Of a stretch of DNA of 64,000 bases, positions 1 through 9,828 are shown piece by piece. The stretch is from Gloeophyllum trabeum ATCC 11539 (taxonomy: Eukaryota; Basidiomycota; Agaricomycetes; Gloeophyllales; Gloeophyllaceae), in the NCBI RefSeq assembly GCF_000344685.1, contig NW_006920420.1, forward strand, positions 1,230,789-1,294,788, written 5' to 3'. The notes below the pieces were generated by a model. It worked only from the letters and a program-made list of their open reading frames with translations, ran no database searches and was not told the DNA's origin. The first letter of the stretch is position 1. Each line of letters opens with the position of its first letter. The position numbers were made by a program, and so were the translations under genes.

Positions 1-1
1 T

Positions 2-1229
2 AGGTTCTTCGGGCTGTTCGGGACATACTATGCCTTGAATTACTTATCGCTGTCAGACGCCACAGTTCTGACCTTCTTATCGCCCTTCACGACCGCTATT
101 GCGGGCGCAGTCCTTCTCAAAGAGAAATTCACGCTGAAAGAAGCCCTCGCAGGCGGTGAGCAACCCAGCTCGAGTCACCCCGAATAGCTCTCTAATTGAT
201 ATGTGCTGGGATAGTATGCAGCTTCATCGGAGTCGTGCTCATAGCAAGGCCGGAGTTTCTGTTCGGTGCCGAGATGGCGGCGCCAGACTCGGGGCATGTC
301 ATAGACGGCGCGCATGTCATTCAACCGTCTGCCAAAGGAACACCCGCACAGAGATTGGGAGCTGTGGGTGTCGCTCTCCTGGGGGTACTTGGGGCGACCG
401 GTGCATGTGGGTGATCGCTTCTGAAGCAGGGTTACACCGGTTTGATCTCTCCCCTTTTGCCAGACACGTCTATACGTGCGATAGGGAAGCGTGCTCATGC
501 GATGCATTCCATGGTCGCGTTTTCTGCATACTGCGTAGTCGCAGCCTCCATCGGGTGACTGTCATTTGACTGACAGCTTTGCGTATCCAGCTCTAATGAG
601 GTACTTCGCAGGTTGATCGTGAAAGGAACACATATCGTAGTCCCCCGGCGTATCGAATGGCTTGGCCTTCTGCTGTTCATCGGCTTCGTGGGGTTCACAG
701 GGCAGGTATTAACGCATACAATGTGTTTACTTAACCAGCCTCTTACACGCGACAGATTCTCATGACCAATGGGTTACAACGAGAGACCGCCGGGAGAGGC
801 ACCATGGCTGTATACACTCAGGTAAATCATTCACATCCCGTCTTCGAGCGCGGGCTGATTTGCATAATCAAGATTATCTATGCTATTGCTTTCGAGCGTA
901 TATTTTTCCACACGACACCCGCTCCGTTGTCGATTGTCGGGACAGTGATTATCATGACGTCGGCCATTTACGTCGCGGTAAGCCAGAGGTCCAGACTCAT
1001 CAATCTTGTCCAAGGCTGATGATCCCCGCAGCTAACGAAGGAAAGTGCCAAGTCAGCAGCGGGAAATAATCATGTGAGACTAGAGATTATTGGGGAGAGT
1101 ATGGTAGAGGAAGGTTTGTTGACTGGATCCGAGCCGAGTGACCAGGTCTATCCAAAAGAAGGAGACGAGAAATCAAAGCAAGTACGACAAAGTCTAGATT
1201 TAGAAGCAGCGGGGCAGGCCAAAATTTAG
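2..1229 (+). CDS. EamA/DMT-family transporter, copy A (5' end outside window)
   Basis: This is the 3' part of a multi-exon gene for an integral membrane transporter of the drug/metabolite (EamA) superfamily; the substrate is not evident. Exons read as 2-155, 215-411, 464-553, 590-705, 756-821, 873-977 and 1032-1229. Hydrophobic repeats typical of EamA are visible: ALNYLSLSDATVLTFLSP in the first exon, then IGVVLIARPEFLFG after the first intron, then MTSAIYVA near the end. The C-terminal tail is hydrophilic and acidic and stops at TAG 1227-1229. It is a clear paralogue of the gene at 24036-25949, with the same exon order and the same loop motif RP.FLFG; the tails share only LTKE and EEGLL. No frame break is seen, so it is probably functional, but the start and N-terminal helices lie upstream. 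Family confident, substrate unknown. Confidence 0.85.
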
Positions 1230-1813
1230 GGTTCGTTATTGATTTTATCTGTTACTGCAGGTGCACGACCGAGTATCAATGTAGTTCCCTTGAACATGTT
1301 GCATTGATGCGAGGATATTGGCTCAACCAATTTGAGCCGCAATACCGACGGTCTCGTTCCTTTACAGGTAACATAGGAAGACAGAGTTTATGTTAAGGAG
1401 GGGGTAATAAGCTGGAGTCTGGCAAATGCAACAAACGGAACTTGAGAGACGTGGTCAATGTCAGAATGTGGCTTGAGTGTGGCGGAAGTGCCACACTGAA
1501 ACGTGAGAGTGGCTTTCGCACGGTCATGGTAGACTCCCATGACAGTCATCCATATTCCGCTGCGCCTAAGTACATTCGCTCGTCATGGGAATGCTGCCTG
1601 TTAATCCAGTCCAGAAATGCTGCTACCTGAATACTCAAGAGGATGATCCACAGAATCGTCGTTCAAATACCTGCTATAGGGCGCGGCGATGCGGTGGTCA
1701 TTATGACGTCGAAAGAGGGAGCGGCGTAAAGGCTGATGTCAAGGGACGGATGGAGAGAGGACTATAAGACTGGTGCTGGAGTGAGCTAAGACATCCCAGT
1801 CTTATTCATAGCC
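1230..1813. other. Intergenic, nothing recognised
   Basis: About 580 bases between the transporter stop and the next start. Only short chance reading frames are seen. It must hold the transporter 3' UTR and the promoter of the following reductase. Confidence 0.5.
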
Positions 1814-2920
1814 ATGTCGTCCGAAGATATCATCACCGCGTACAAGAACATTGCTGTGCCGTCCAAGCAGGAGCAGAATCTGCCGGGTCTGGACAAGGAT
1901 ATCGAACGTACGTGACCGCCATCTCATTCTTCAGGTTGCACGTCCGACTCACGCGCGCGGACAGCCGGAATCGAATATACGAAACAAGAGATCTGGGACG
2001 ACGAAGGCCGACCGAGCCTGCGCGAATATGTCGGATCTGGTAAGCTGAAAGGCAAAACCGCGATCGTCACCGGGGCCGACAGCGGTATCGGGCGCTCTGC
2101 CGTCATTCTCTTCGCCCGCGAGGGTGCGCGGGGAATCACGATTGCACACTTGCCCGAGGAAAAAGAGGACGCCGAATCCGCGAAGATCGACCTCGAGAAG
2201 GAGGGCGCGAAGTGTCTGCTTGTGCCGTGCAACCTGATGGAAGAAGCGGATTGCAAGGCTGTGGTGGACGCTCACGTCAGGGTCTTTGGGACCTTGAACA
2301 TCTTGGTGAACAACGCGTCGAAGCAGATGTAAGTTTCTCATGCAGCGTGTCGTAGTGATCGGAGTCTGACCATTTGGCAAAATGATCTAGCTTGACCAAG
2401 AATTTCGAGGAAATCGACCTTGAGAAGGTGAAGAGCACTTTCAACTCCAACATCCTCCAAATGTTCGCCGTCACCAAATACGCGCTCCCGCACATGAAGC
2501 GCGGTAGCAGCATCATTAATACGACCTCCGTCACCGCGTACAAAGGCTCCGCATCCCTCGTCGACTACTCCTCCACCAAGGGCGCGATCGTCACCTTCAC
2601 GCGCTCGCTCGCCGTGCAGCTCGCGCCCAAGGGCATTAGGGTGAACGCGATCGCGCCGGGGCCCGTTGTCACGGCGCTGCAGGCGGCGAGCAGGGACGCG
2701 GAGGACATGGAGGGCCTCGGTGTGGGCTTGCCGTTGCATAATCGCGCGGCGCAGCCGGCGGAATTGGGTCCTGCATATGTATTCCTTGCGAGCTCGGACT
2801 CGAATGCGATGACGGGCGCAGTGCTACATATCAACAGTGAGTGGCAAATGTTTTCCGGAGATTTCTGGGTAAATGCTGATGGCGGGCGTTGTAGGCGGTC
2901 AGCATATTGGAGGTTCGTGA
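1814..2920 (+). CDS. Short-chain dehydrogenase/reductase, YdaD/GSP39-like
   Basis: Predicted 309-residue cytosolic NAD(P)-dependent oxidoreductase of the classical SDR family. Exons 1814-1907, 1965-2328, 2391-2836 and 2895-2920 splice in frame. The start is the first ATG and opens MSSEDIITAYKN. After an N-terminal extension of about 50 residues, usual for the bacterial general-stress-protein-39 branch, come the cofactor loop TGADSGIG, the structural motif NNAS, and the catalytic pair in YSSTK, followed by a C-terminal HINSGQHIGGS. The catalytic Ser sits in INTTSVTAY upstream of the Tyr. The NNAS motif replaces the more usual NNAG, which is common in this subgroup. The substrate cannot be read from sequence; relatives act on small aldehydes, ketones or sugars. 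No neighbour suggests a pathway. Confidence 0.9.
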
Positions 2921-4023
2921 AAAAATGGGAAGTAATATATCGCAATGTATTCTTAGGATGAAAGCAATATAACGCGAAGGACGCATTTACTTGGAAAGGA
3001 GCCGCTTGATTCGTTCGTCGTATTTGTGGCAATCTGTAACGTTGCTGACTTGTAGCTTGCCTCCCAATGTCAGTAGCGGTGGCCCCTAGTCACGTTACGC
3101 GTACTCGTCCTTCTCCTTGGACTTACTTTCCTGCATCGCGATTCGGAGCTTTCGCAAGCAGCACTAGTAGAGTGAATAATAATCAAAAGACCTCGGATTT
3201 CCCCTTCACTGTCGATAGTGATTCTCCGCCGGACAAATTGGGCCTAACAAATTAAAAAAGTTGTAGCTCCTGCTGCTGTGCCTGAAAGTTCTCTACCCGG
3301 GGCGCTAGCTCGTCGAAACTTGGAGTAGCGTTGCGGCAACCGCTACACAAAAGCTAGACATCGGCCTCAACGATTGAGAGAAGCGGACGGTGAACCCAGC
3401 TGATATTGTGGCCTATCCTATTATCTTCCTGAGCTAACTGATCTGTTATAAGTCGTTGGTGGCGGGGTAGGAACAGTCAGAAATCCGCATTGCTAATTGG
3501 CCGACTGAAATAAAGGAAAACAGAAGGTTTGCCCGCTCGCCTCCTTTGAGTTCTCCGCACGGACAGAGCCTGCTATCCCCACTAAATGACTCTAAGCTCA
3601 GCTTCTATTCCAGTACATCTGGAGGTTCCGCACCTTCAGAGGCGCACGACAACTATGGATGTAAATCGGGCAGACTCATGGCAGAACCCGTCGGAGTAGT
3701 CGGGTCGTCGCCATACCGAAGTCCATAGCGCCTCTTGCGTAGCTGTGATCGCCGCCTGCTCGCAGATACAGTATACGTAGCATCCATTTGTCGGTATGCG
3801 AAGAGCCGGGAGGGTTTGTCGAGGCTCGCGTAGAAAACGATCTGGGAATCGAAATCACATTTAGAACTGTCAAAGACAATACATGATGACGGAACCTACC
3901 TAGAGATACCAGGCGTAGCTCTTGGGACATGCATAATTTGTTTCAGCCTAGGTAGAACTGTCCCTGAGGAAGAACGTCTGTGCGAACTCAAAGCGACCGC
4001 TTCCGCTGCGAGACCTATTACAC
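2921..4023. other. Intergenic, nothing recognised
   Basis: About 1.1 kb without a coding signal that I trust. Short open frames on both strands lack recognisable motifs or consistent splice sites. Confidence 0.45.
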
Positions 4024-4803
4024 TCACGATACACCTCCTCGGTATTCCCTGATGTCGTCAAACTTGGGGAAGCGCCTTTCCCAGAAGCTGAAGTTGATAT
4101 ACCAGCGGGCCTCGTCTGTCGTAAGCTCGCTGAGGATCTTCTCTTCCTCCGGCAGCAATTCTCGTTTCGGCGGAGGTGCATCCACGTCGTCGAAGTCATA
4201 CCTGACTCTCCATTCGATCAGATATCCAATCAAGATATCGTGCTTCATTTTGCCTCTGCGGTGCGGGTTGTCCCAGCCTGTGGGTGGGTTCATGATAAAG
4301 TAGACCAAGCCCTCTAAAAAGGTGTTGTAGTTTGGAATTAATATGCCGGGATTGAATCTGTCGAGGGGTATTGGCAGAAGTTTAAACCGTTCACTTGACT
4401 GGAAATCCAGTCCAAAGTAGGATTGGGGTAGGAGGAGTATATGTTCAGGTGTCCACCCAAGATGAGAGTCGCCATCGTCTGGGACGTCTGAATGCTTGAG
4501 TCGGATAGCCTCCGGGAATGGCGAAGTGCCTTTGCGTGGACCATCTTTTTCCACGTAATCCCAAGCGGGTACTGTAGGAGTATAAGGCCCTTCGCGCACC
4601 ACGGCGGAGGCCGACTGTAGCAGCGCGTCTGGGACTATTATCTGTTGATCAAAAAGAGACGTCGGAACACCATATGCAAAGTTCAAGACGTCTTCTCCCC
4701 AAAGGATACACGGAATGTTTCGTGAGGCCAGCTGCTTAAGTGGCTCCAGCCGTGTATATTGCGATTCCGGGGATGGCGGGTGGTGGTCCCAGTACTCGCT
4801 CAT
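4024..4803 (-). CDS. Hypothetical protein, nucleotidyltransferase-fold-like (possibly inactive)
   Basis: A single uninterrupted 259-codon frame, read right to left, begins MSEYWDHHPPSP. Residues about 28-58 have the layout of the small nucleotidyltransferase fold: a strand leading into WGED, then YGVPTSLFDQQIIVPD, where the usual acidic pair before the second strand appears as D-Q-Q. The remainder is Pro-rich, with LLLPQSYF and a C-terminal acidic and aromatic region (ELTTDEARWYINFSFWE). This matches in outline a widespread, uncharacterised fungal family; I do not recognise a named enzyme. It stands head to head with the gene at 5064-5927, which carries a better NTase motif, so the two may share a promoter. 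Loss of the second acidic residue would suggest no catalysis. Coding status is likely, function is inference. Confidence 0.65.
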   Translation of the reverse strand: MSEYWDHHPPSPESQYTRLEPLKQLASRNIPCILWGEDVLNFAYGVPTSLFDQQIIVPDALLQSASAVVREGPYTPTVPAWDYVEKDGPRKGTSPFPEAIRLKHSDVPDDGDSHLGWTPEHILLLPQSYFGLDFQSSERFKLLPIPLDRFNPGILIPNYNTFLEGLVYFIMNPPTGWDNPHRRGKMKHDILIGYLIEWRVRYDFDDVDAPPPKRELLPEEEKILSELTTDEARWYINFSFWERRFPKFDDIREYRGGVS

Positions 4804-5063
4804 GACTAGTACTGATCGCGACGCTTGACTTTAAGCAGTGCTGCAATCAACTATGGCTGTCAATTTCTGGAGAACGCCGTAAGACTGTGAGACCGCACCG
4901 AGCTCGGTAAACGGAAATCATAGTATCTACTTGCATGCGGAGTAAGGAGCTCAGACAGGCTACCAATGGTCCACCGTGGGACTCGAAGTTTCAGAAGTGC
5001 AGTCACGTCACTCTCAAGTGAATACGTCACGTTCAGCGCCATTGTGAATTCGAAGGGGCGCAC
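4804..5063. promoter_or_regulatory. Divergent promoter region between the two NTase-like genes
   Basis: The 260 bases separate two start codons that face away from each other, so both promoters must lie here or overlap the genes. No clear TATA box or other named element was identified. Confidence 0.4.
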
Positions 5064-5927
5064 ATGAGTCTGAATTATCAAGCTAAAATTCTAGCCACCG
5101 TAAAGTTCATTGCAGAGGTTGCGAAGGAGTCCGATGTTCCATACGTTGTGATTGGAGCAGCCTCGCTCAATATTCGAGAAGTTATTCGTAGACGAACCAA
5201 TGTACGTACAGTAATGCATACATCATGATGTGTCGGGCCTGCGTAGCTTAGCCCTTTACAGGACGTCGACGTGCATATCGCTAGGTCTACTTCTCATGCC
5301 CTTCAGGCCGGTCTGCAAAGACGATTAGTTGCAGAGAGAGCCGAGAAAGTGATAATTTACGGAGATGAAGCTAAGAAAGCTGCGCGGACGAAATGGTCTT
5401 TCTGGAAGTCCTTCGAAGGTCTACCTCCGACCGAGAATATGAAAGTTGATATTCAAGAAAGCGCGCTCCCTCTTCTATCGGGTAGCTTTTCAGAAGTTAA
5501 CGGGGCAAGGATTTCCACGGTTCCCCCAATGATCGTGTTCAAGATATGTGCTATCGCACGCCAGAACCGCAGCGCTCGTCAAGCGAGGCTCGTGAACGAT
5601 GTTGCTGACCTCGAAGATGCTATAGAATACATGAAGAACGTTGGGCAGGTTGTATCTCCCGCCATCAATCACCTGTTCGCTCTCGAAGATCCTCCATTGG
5701 TGTGGAAGAATTTCTGGAGTGCTGTCGAGGGTGCTGAGGTCGATCTTGAGAGACTGGAAAATGACTTGCACCAAATTGGCATAGTAAAAGTGAGTGGTTT
5801 TTCTACTTATACGTTCCTGAACCGTGTTCGCTCATTTCACCCAATTATAAAACTAGACGAGAAGCTGAGCAATTCTTGTTGGTTGCTGCGCTCGATACGA
5901 GTACAGGACGCAATCAAGAATGCATAA
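5064..5927 (+). CDS. Nucleotidyltransferase-fold protein (AbiEii-like motif)
   Basis: Exon 1 (5064-5201) and exon 2 (from 5262) join at a clean GT..AG intron to give a protein opening MSLNYQAKILATVKFI. The joined region reads VPYVVIGAASLNIREVI then RRRTNDVDVHIAR, the hG(A/G)..L ... RxTxDhDh pattern of minimal nucleotidyltransferases, including the bacterial AbiEii group. The rest of the protein (PPMIVFKICAIARQN, then a region with DVADLEDAIEYM) also resembles the helical part of such enzymes, where a Lys helps bind nucleotide. Exon 2 can be read to a stop at 5925-5927. A GTGAGT at 5791 could start another intron, so the last 40 residues are uncertain. Its divergent neighbour has a weaker form of the same motif. 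What it nucleotidylates, if anything, is unknown. Confidence 0.7.
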
Positions 5928-6267
5928 CAGCACATAATCCGCATTGCTTGCTGCCTACTGAAACGATCTTCACTTGTTACTTGCCCGCCTTAGGGCTGGC
6001 ACGACTTTGCCTTGTGCGTAGTGACAAGAAGACTGACATGAGGGTACGAAGACTTACCGCTTGACCGCTTCGTCTTAACTCGACACGTCATTTCGATTAC
6101 CACCCAGCCACGCTTTGCTTGCTGACCGTCAACTCAACTCAGATATTCATACTTGGGCGCACAGATATACCTAGCCGTTGCTAGGATGTGTCTTACGTTG
6201 TAAGTACAAAAATGACTGGCGTCAGTCGTGAGCGCCGTCGAAGTGCACCAATTTGCTCCGGCTCCTC
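5928..6267. other. Intergenic, nothing recognised
   Basis: About 340 bases between the NTase-like gene and the F-box-like pseudogene. Probably holds the old promoter of the pseudogene. Confidence 0.4.
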
Positions 6268-6404
6268 CACAGATTGAACATGGATAAAAGGCAGAAAGCC
6301 GACTATGCCATTGAATTTGAGAGAATGCGGTATGAGGGGGGAATCCTTATAAAACTCATGGATTATTGTATTACATTACACGGGTGTGGCACTCACATCC
6401 ATTA

Positions 6405-6422
6405 AGATAGACGCAACCCATA
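6405..6422 (+). repeat. Left terminal inverted repeat of the element
   Basis: Eighteen bases that match the reverse complement of 7337-7354 exactly, directly preceded by TA. Confidence 0.9.
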
Positions 6423-7336
6423 CTCGTCTAGTATCACGTGACTATTTTTGTCACGTTCATTAGGAAAGCGTGACATTTTGGCAATGTTTCTGTATCTCCT
6501 CTTTCAGTAAAGTACTTATTGCAGTTCTGCTTCCGGGAAAAGTTTGAGACATATACTTAAAAAGGTTTGTCCGAAGAAGAATTGTATTTTAAGGCCTAGT
6601 GTGGAATAAGATACCTAAACATTGACTCCGTTTGGGTGATTTTCGCCGCGCGCGCGGAGAACGTCCAGGCGACTGGGAGGTTCGCCCGCCGAACGCGTTC
6701 GCGAACGTGTTCGGCGAATGTCTGGGCACGTGAGGGGATGCCACGCCACCTGAGCCTGGGGAATCGCCACACCGCAACTGTTATTGAGCGAGAAAGGCAA
6801 TGGCGGCTATGCTTTCAATCCATAAAATACAGTTTGTTATGCACATATTATTGTACCATACCAGGGATATTGATGACGTGAATAGAGTAATTTCCATGAA
6901 TTTCAAGTTGTCCATCACATTTTCAATGCAATGCCAGTAGTATTGACCATGGAAACTGTTAGGGGGAGGGCACGGAAGGGGCTTCAATGGGTTTGTGTGA
7001 CCCCAATTGGACAGACAGCTTCGATTACTCACCACATTTTTTTTACAATAACCCAGCAATTTCAATCTCACAGACTGATACAATAAACTTACAAGTTAAA
7101 ACCATCAGGCTATGCAGATTTTATCATAAGCAGAAGGGGTACGCGTCTGTGGCCGGTGGACAGAGCCACAGAATCGACACGCGCCCACGTGCACCGTGGT
7201 GTGGTTCTCACGTTCGCATTTGCAGTTCGCGAACGCGTTCGGCGGTGTGACCTCCCAGTGGGGTCGACTTTCTGCGCGCGCGAGACGGGCGAAACCAAAA
7301 CACGTGATGTGTCACACTGTGACCATAGTAGCCGAA

Positions 7337-7354
7337 TATGGGTTGCGTCTATCT
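7337..7354 (-). repeat. Right terminal inverted repeat of the element
   Basis: Eighteen bases that match the reverse complement of 6405-6422 exactly, directly followed by TA. Confidence 0.9.
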
Positions 7355-8005
7355 TACGAAAAACAACATAACTCATAACTGTGGCTCGTGCCAACAGCCT
7401 TGAACGACTGCTAGGTATTATCAAGCCTAGAAGGCCTACTGAGCACAGGAGATATTCAAGCTACCCCCTCATCTCCTCATGCTGGTGTTCGACGAGTTAC
7501 AAGGTCGTCGTGATACCATCTGTCTTGCCATCTGCAGCAGTCTGACCATCCATGCACACTTAACCTCCCTTGATGGAAATTACTGGACGACCGTGATTAT
7601 CGGGGACTTGCGACTAGAAGAATATGGAGCTGAGCCAGGGACCGAGACTCGCCTGCAGCTTTCTGCTGAAGATGCGTATGGGACATAAATCGAGAACAGC
7701 AGATGCAGATCAGATTTCGAGCGGTTTTTCTCCATCACTTGTGCATTCGACTTCCGTCAGTACAACAACGAGTCGCCTGTCATGTGCAATCTCATCGAGA
7801 ACGAACACTTCGAATTCAGTGCTGTGCGTCGTCGCTTGATCAAATCCAATGTCTCAGCTGTATGGCCCCAGTATGGGGTATGTGGATCGGAGACCGTTCA
7901 AAGTTTAGAAACGAGGAGGGAATGCAAAATGCGATGGGTGGGTCAACCGAGTGGGTGGACATCGGCCAAGCGGTTGCCGATGGTGTCATCAAGATACGAG
8001 GATAA

Positions 8006-9828
8006 TCGAAGTAAGAGGAACGGTCGCTTGAGGAGCAGCGCCGGTACATGAGATGAAGTTGCGGAAATTTGAGGGCAATGGGGTCAACAGTGTAGATGGC
8101 GTCACCGGGACGCAATCATGGCCGAGTCCTCAAGTTCATAGAAAATCAGTATCGCACCCTCTGCAACATTTTGCTCTAGCCTGTAACGAGCAACTGTGGG
8201 AGTCCAGGATAGACAACTATTGGATGTCTGCAATCCCTGTCGCTGCGGACCGGTGATTTTGGTTATAAGCGTTTATATTCATCGACCGTCGAGATGATAC
8301 AGGAGTTCTGAAGCGGCTTATCAGTGTCTTTCAGTGAAGGCCTATGCATTCGGATTTCTCGATCCGCGAACCGGAGGTCGCTGGTCGATGCCACGCTAAC
8401 TCGCCCCAGCCTCTTGATGCACGCCTCCGCAAGGACTCGGATAGACGCTCTGGGGGCGGATTTACACCTGCCATCTCCGAACATACCCCAGGGATATTCA
8501 GAGCAAGATCTACATCAAGTAGAGTCCAAATTGCTGTGAGAAGATTGGGACAGCGGCTATCGATGCAGGAGCGCGCCTCGACGTCGCCGGAAGTTGAGGA
8601 TTATGATCGTGGAGACGGACCCTTGTACATGTGAGGATTCGGACGTACAACAAGCGAACAACTCACGCAGGTGGAAGAGTCGCAGCCACCTATGCATGTG
8701 AATGGGACTGACGAGATTATCCTGTGCCATGATGTTCCCCCGGGCCGGCGTCAGCGATCTCTACACAGGAGGGCCACAAAGAACGGCATTGACCTCTCGG
8801 CTACAGGTCGTCCAATGGGACCGTCCTCTCGTCGCCCTGAGTGCCACTCCGCTGGATAATCTGTTCTGGCCATCCTTCACGCCGATCAATTGCTGTACCC
8901 AAGCAATATCAGCGAATCTGACATAGCGATATGTCAGGCCGGGTCCTGCGTATGTCGTGGCAAAGTCTGGGCAAGGTACGGTAGGCTCGGCCACGGTGGG
9001 TCAACCCTGCAGGAGACATGGGCTCGGGCAGGGGGAGCATATGGGCAGTCCCGACAAATGTATGAACCTGGGAATGCATGCAATTCGGAATACCGCACAA
9101 ACATTGACGTGACGACTCGTAATCAACGCGATGGACACAAGCGCCGACGCATACCACTCTATCTTATTTTTTATGTCATTGACCACATCGTACAACATGT
9201 ACCGTAGCAGCTATCTAAAAGCGTGTACATGTACAACAGGTCATAGCACCGGCTTTTGATAACAGTGGGTCATACCAAGTCATGAGGGGGAGGGAGCTAT
9301 ATACTAGTGGTGCGTAGTCGATATCGTAAGTGGAGAGAGAAGGACGTCGAGAATAGAGCAATGACGCAGAGCAAGGAAAATTACACTAATAATGATTACA
9401 GTCTGTCCAGAAAACCAAGCCAGAGACCCGCAGCGGAGTGAGATGGGAAGTGGCACTGATGCCTGGTAAAACGATATTTTGTCGGTTAGAGGGAAGGAAA
9501 AGAGACGAGCAAGCAACAAACATGGACAAGAAAACAAGGAAAGAGCAAGAGGATTATATATGCAAATACTTTTTGACGCACGCAACGACCCGCAACACAT
9601 CCAGCCACTCCCCACGACCTCCCGTATATTAGTCGAGGATGTTGCAGTCTATAAGGACGAAGTTGACGGATGGTGAAGTCGAAGTCGGAAGCAGGCAAGT
9701 GACCCCGGCGGTAGAAAACCCAATTATATACCAATGTCGTACTTTTATACACATCTCCGTCGTGGAGGATCGGCTGGATCGCGATACAATGGAGGACAGC
9801 GAGAGACGGGAACAGAACGCGAGTTCGA
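8006..9828. other. Intergenic, no gene recognised
   Basis: About 1.8 kb between the pseudogene and the stop of the SFP1-like gene. Several 60-100-codon frames exist but none has a known motif. The last few hundred bases before 9829 are probably the 3' UTR of the minus-strand gene. Confidence 0.4.

Larger units (their letters stand above)
6405..7354. mobile_element. 950-bp non-autonomous inverted-repeat DNA element (TA target duplication)
   Basis: The ends are an 18-bp perfect terminal inverted repeat, AGATAGACGCAACCCATA at 6405-6422 and its reverse complement at 7337-7354, with partial similarity continuing further in. TA flanks each side (6403-6404 and 7355-7356), as expected for a TA target duplication. 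Further inside, a second pair of arms is GC-rich: a 19-bp perfect match at 6688-6706 and 7225-7243, plus a 9-bp match at 6672-6680 and 7251-7259. The element is thus a long imperfect foldback. The core (about 6780-7130) is AT-rich and has no transposase-like frame, so it is non-autonomous. TA duplication fits Tc1/mariner-type or other TA-targeting transposases; the family is not decided. Removing it restores a normal short intron in the host pseudogene, which independently confirms the boundaries. Confidence 0.88.
6268..8005 (+). pseudogene. F-box-like protein pseudogene with a transposable element in its intron
   Basis: Decayed third member of the family seen intact at 18973-20098. The 5' exon lies at about 6268-6383: RLNMDKR aligns with RLNIDKR of the intact gene, and LMDYCI with IMDFPV. 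The intron donor at 6384 is conserved, and the acceptor lies just before CCTTGAACG at about 7400. Between them sits the 950-bp element at 6405-7354. Downstream, NSLERLLGIIKPRRP keeps one frame to about 7445. After a one-base shift comes the F-box-like stretch LPPHLLMLVFDELQ. Further pieces in shifting frames are EEYGAEPGTETRLQLSAED (stop at 7686), SPVMCNLIENEHFEF, and DIGQAVADGVIKIRG near 8005. Frameshifts and stops show it is non-functional. The element lengthens the intron but need not be what broke the reading frame. Confidence 0.85.

Noticed and set aside
6402..6405. TTAA at the left edge of the 950-bp element, suggesting a piggyBac-type insertion
   Set aside because: The right edge is TTAC, not TTAA. 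TA on both sides and the intact intron in the paralogue fit a TA duplication better.
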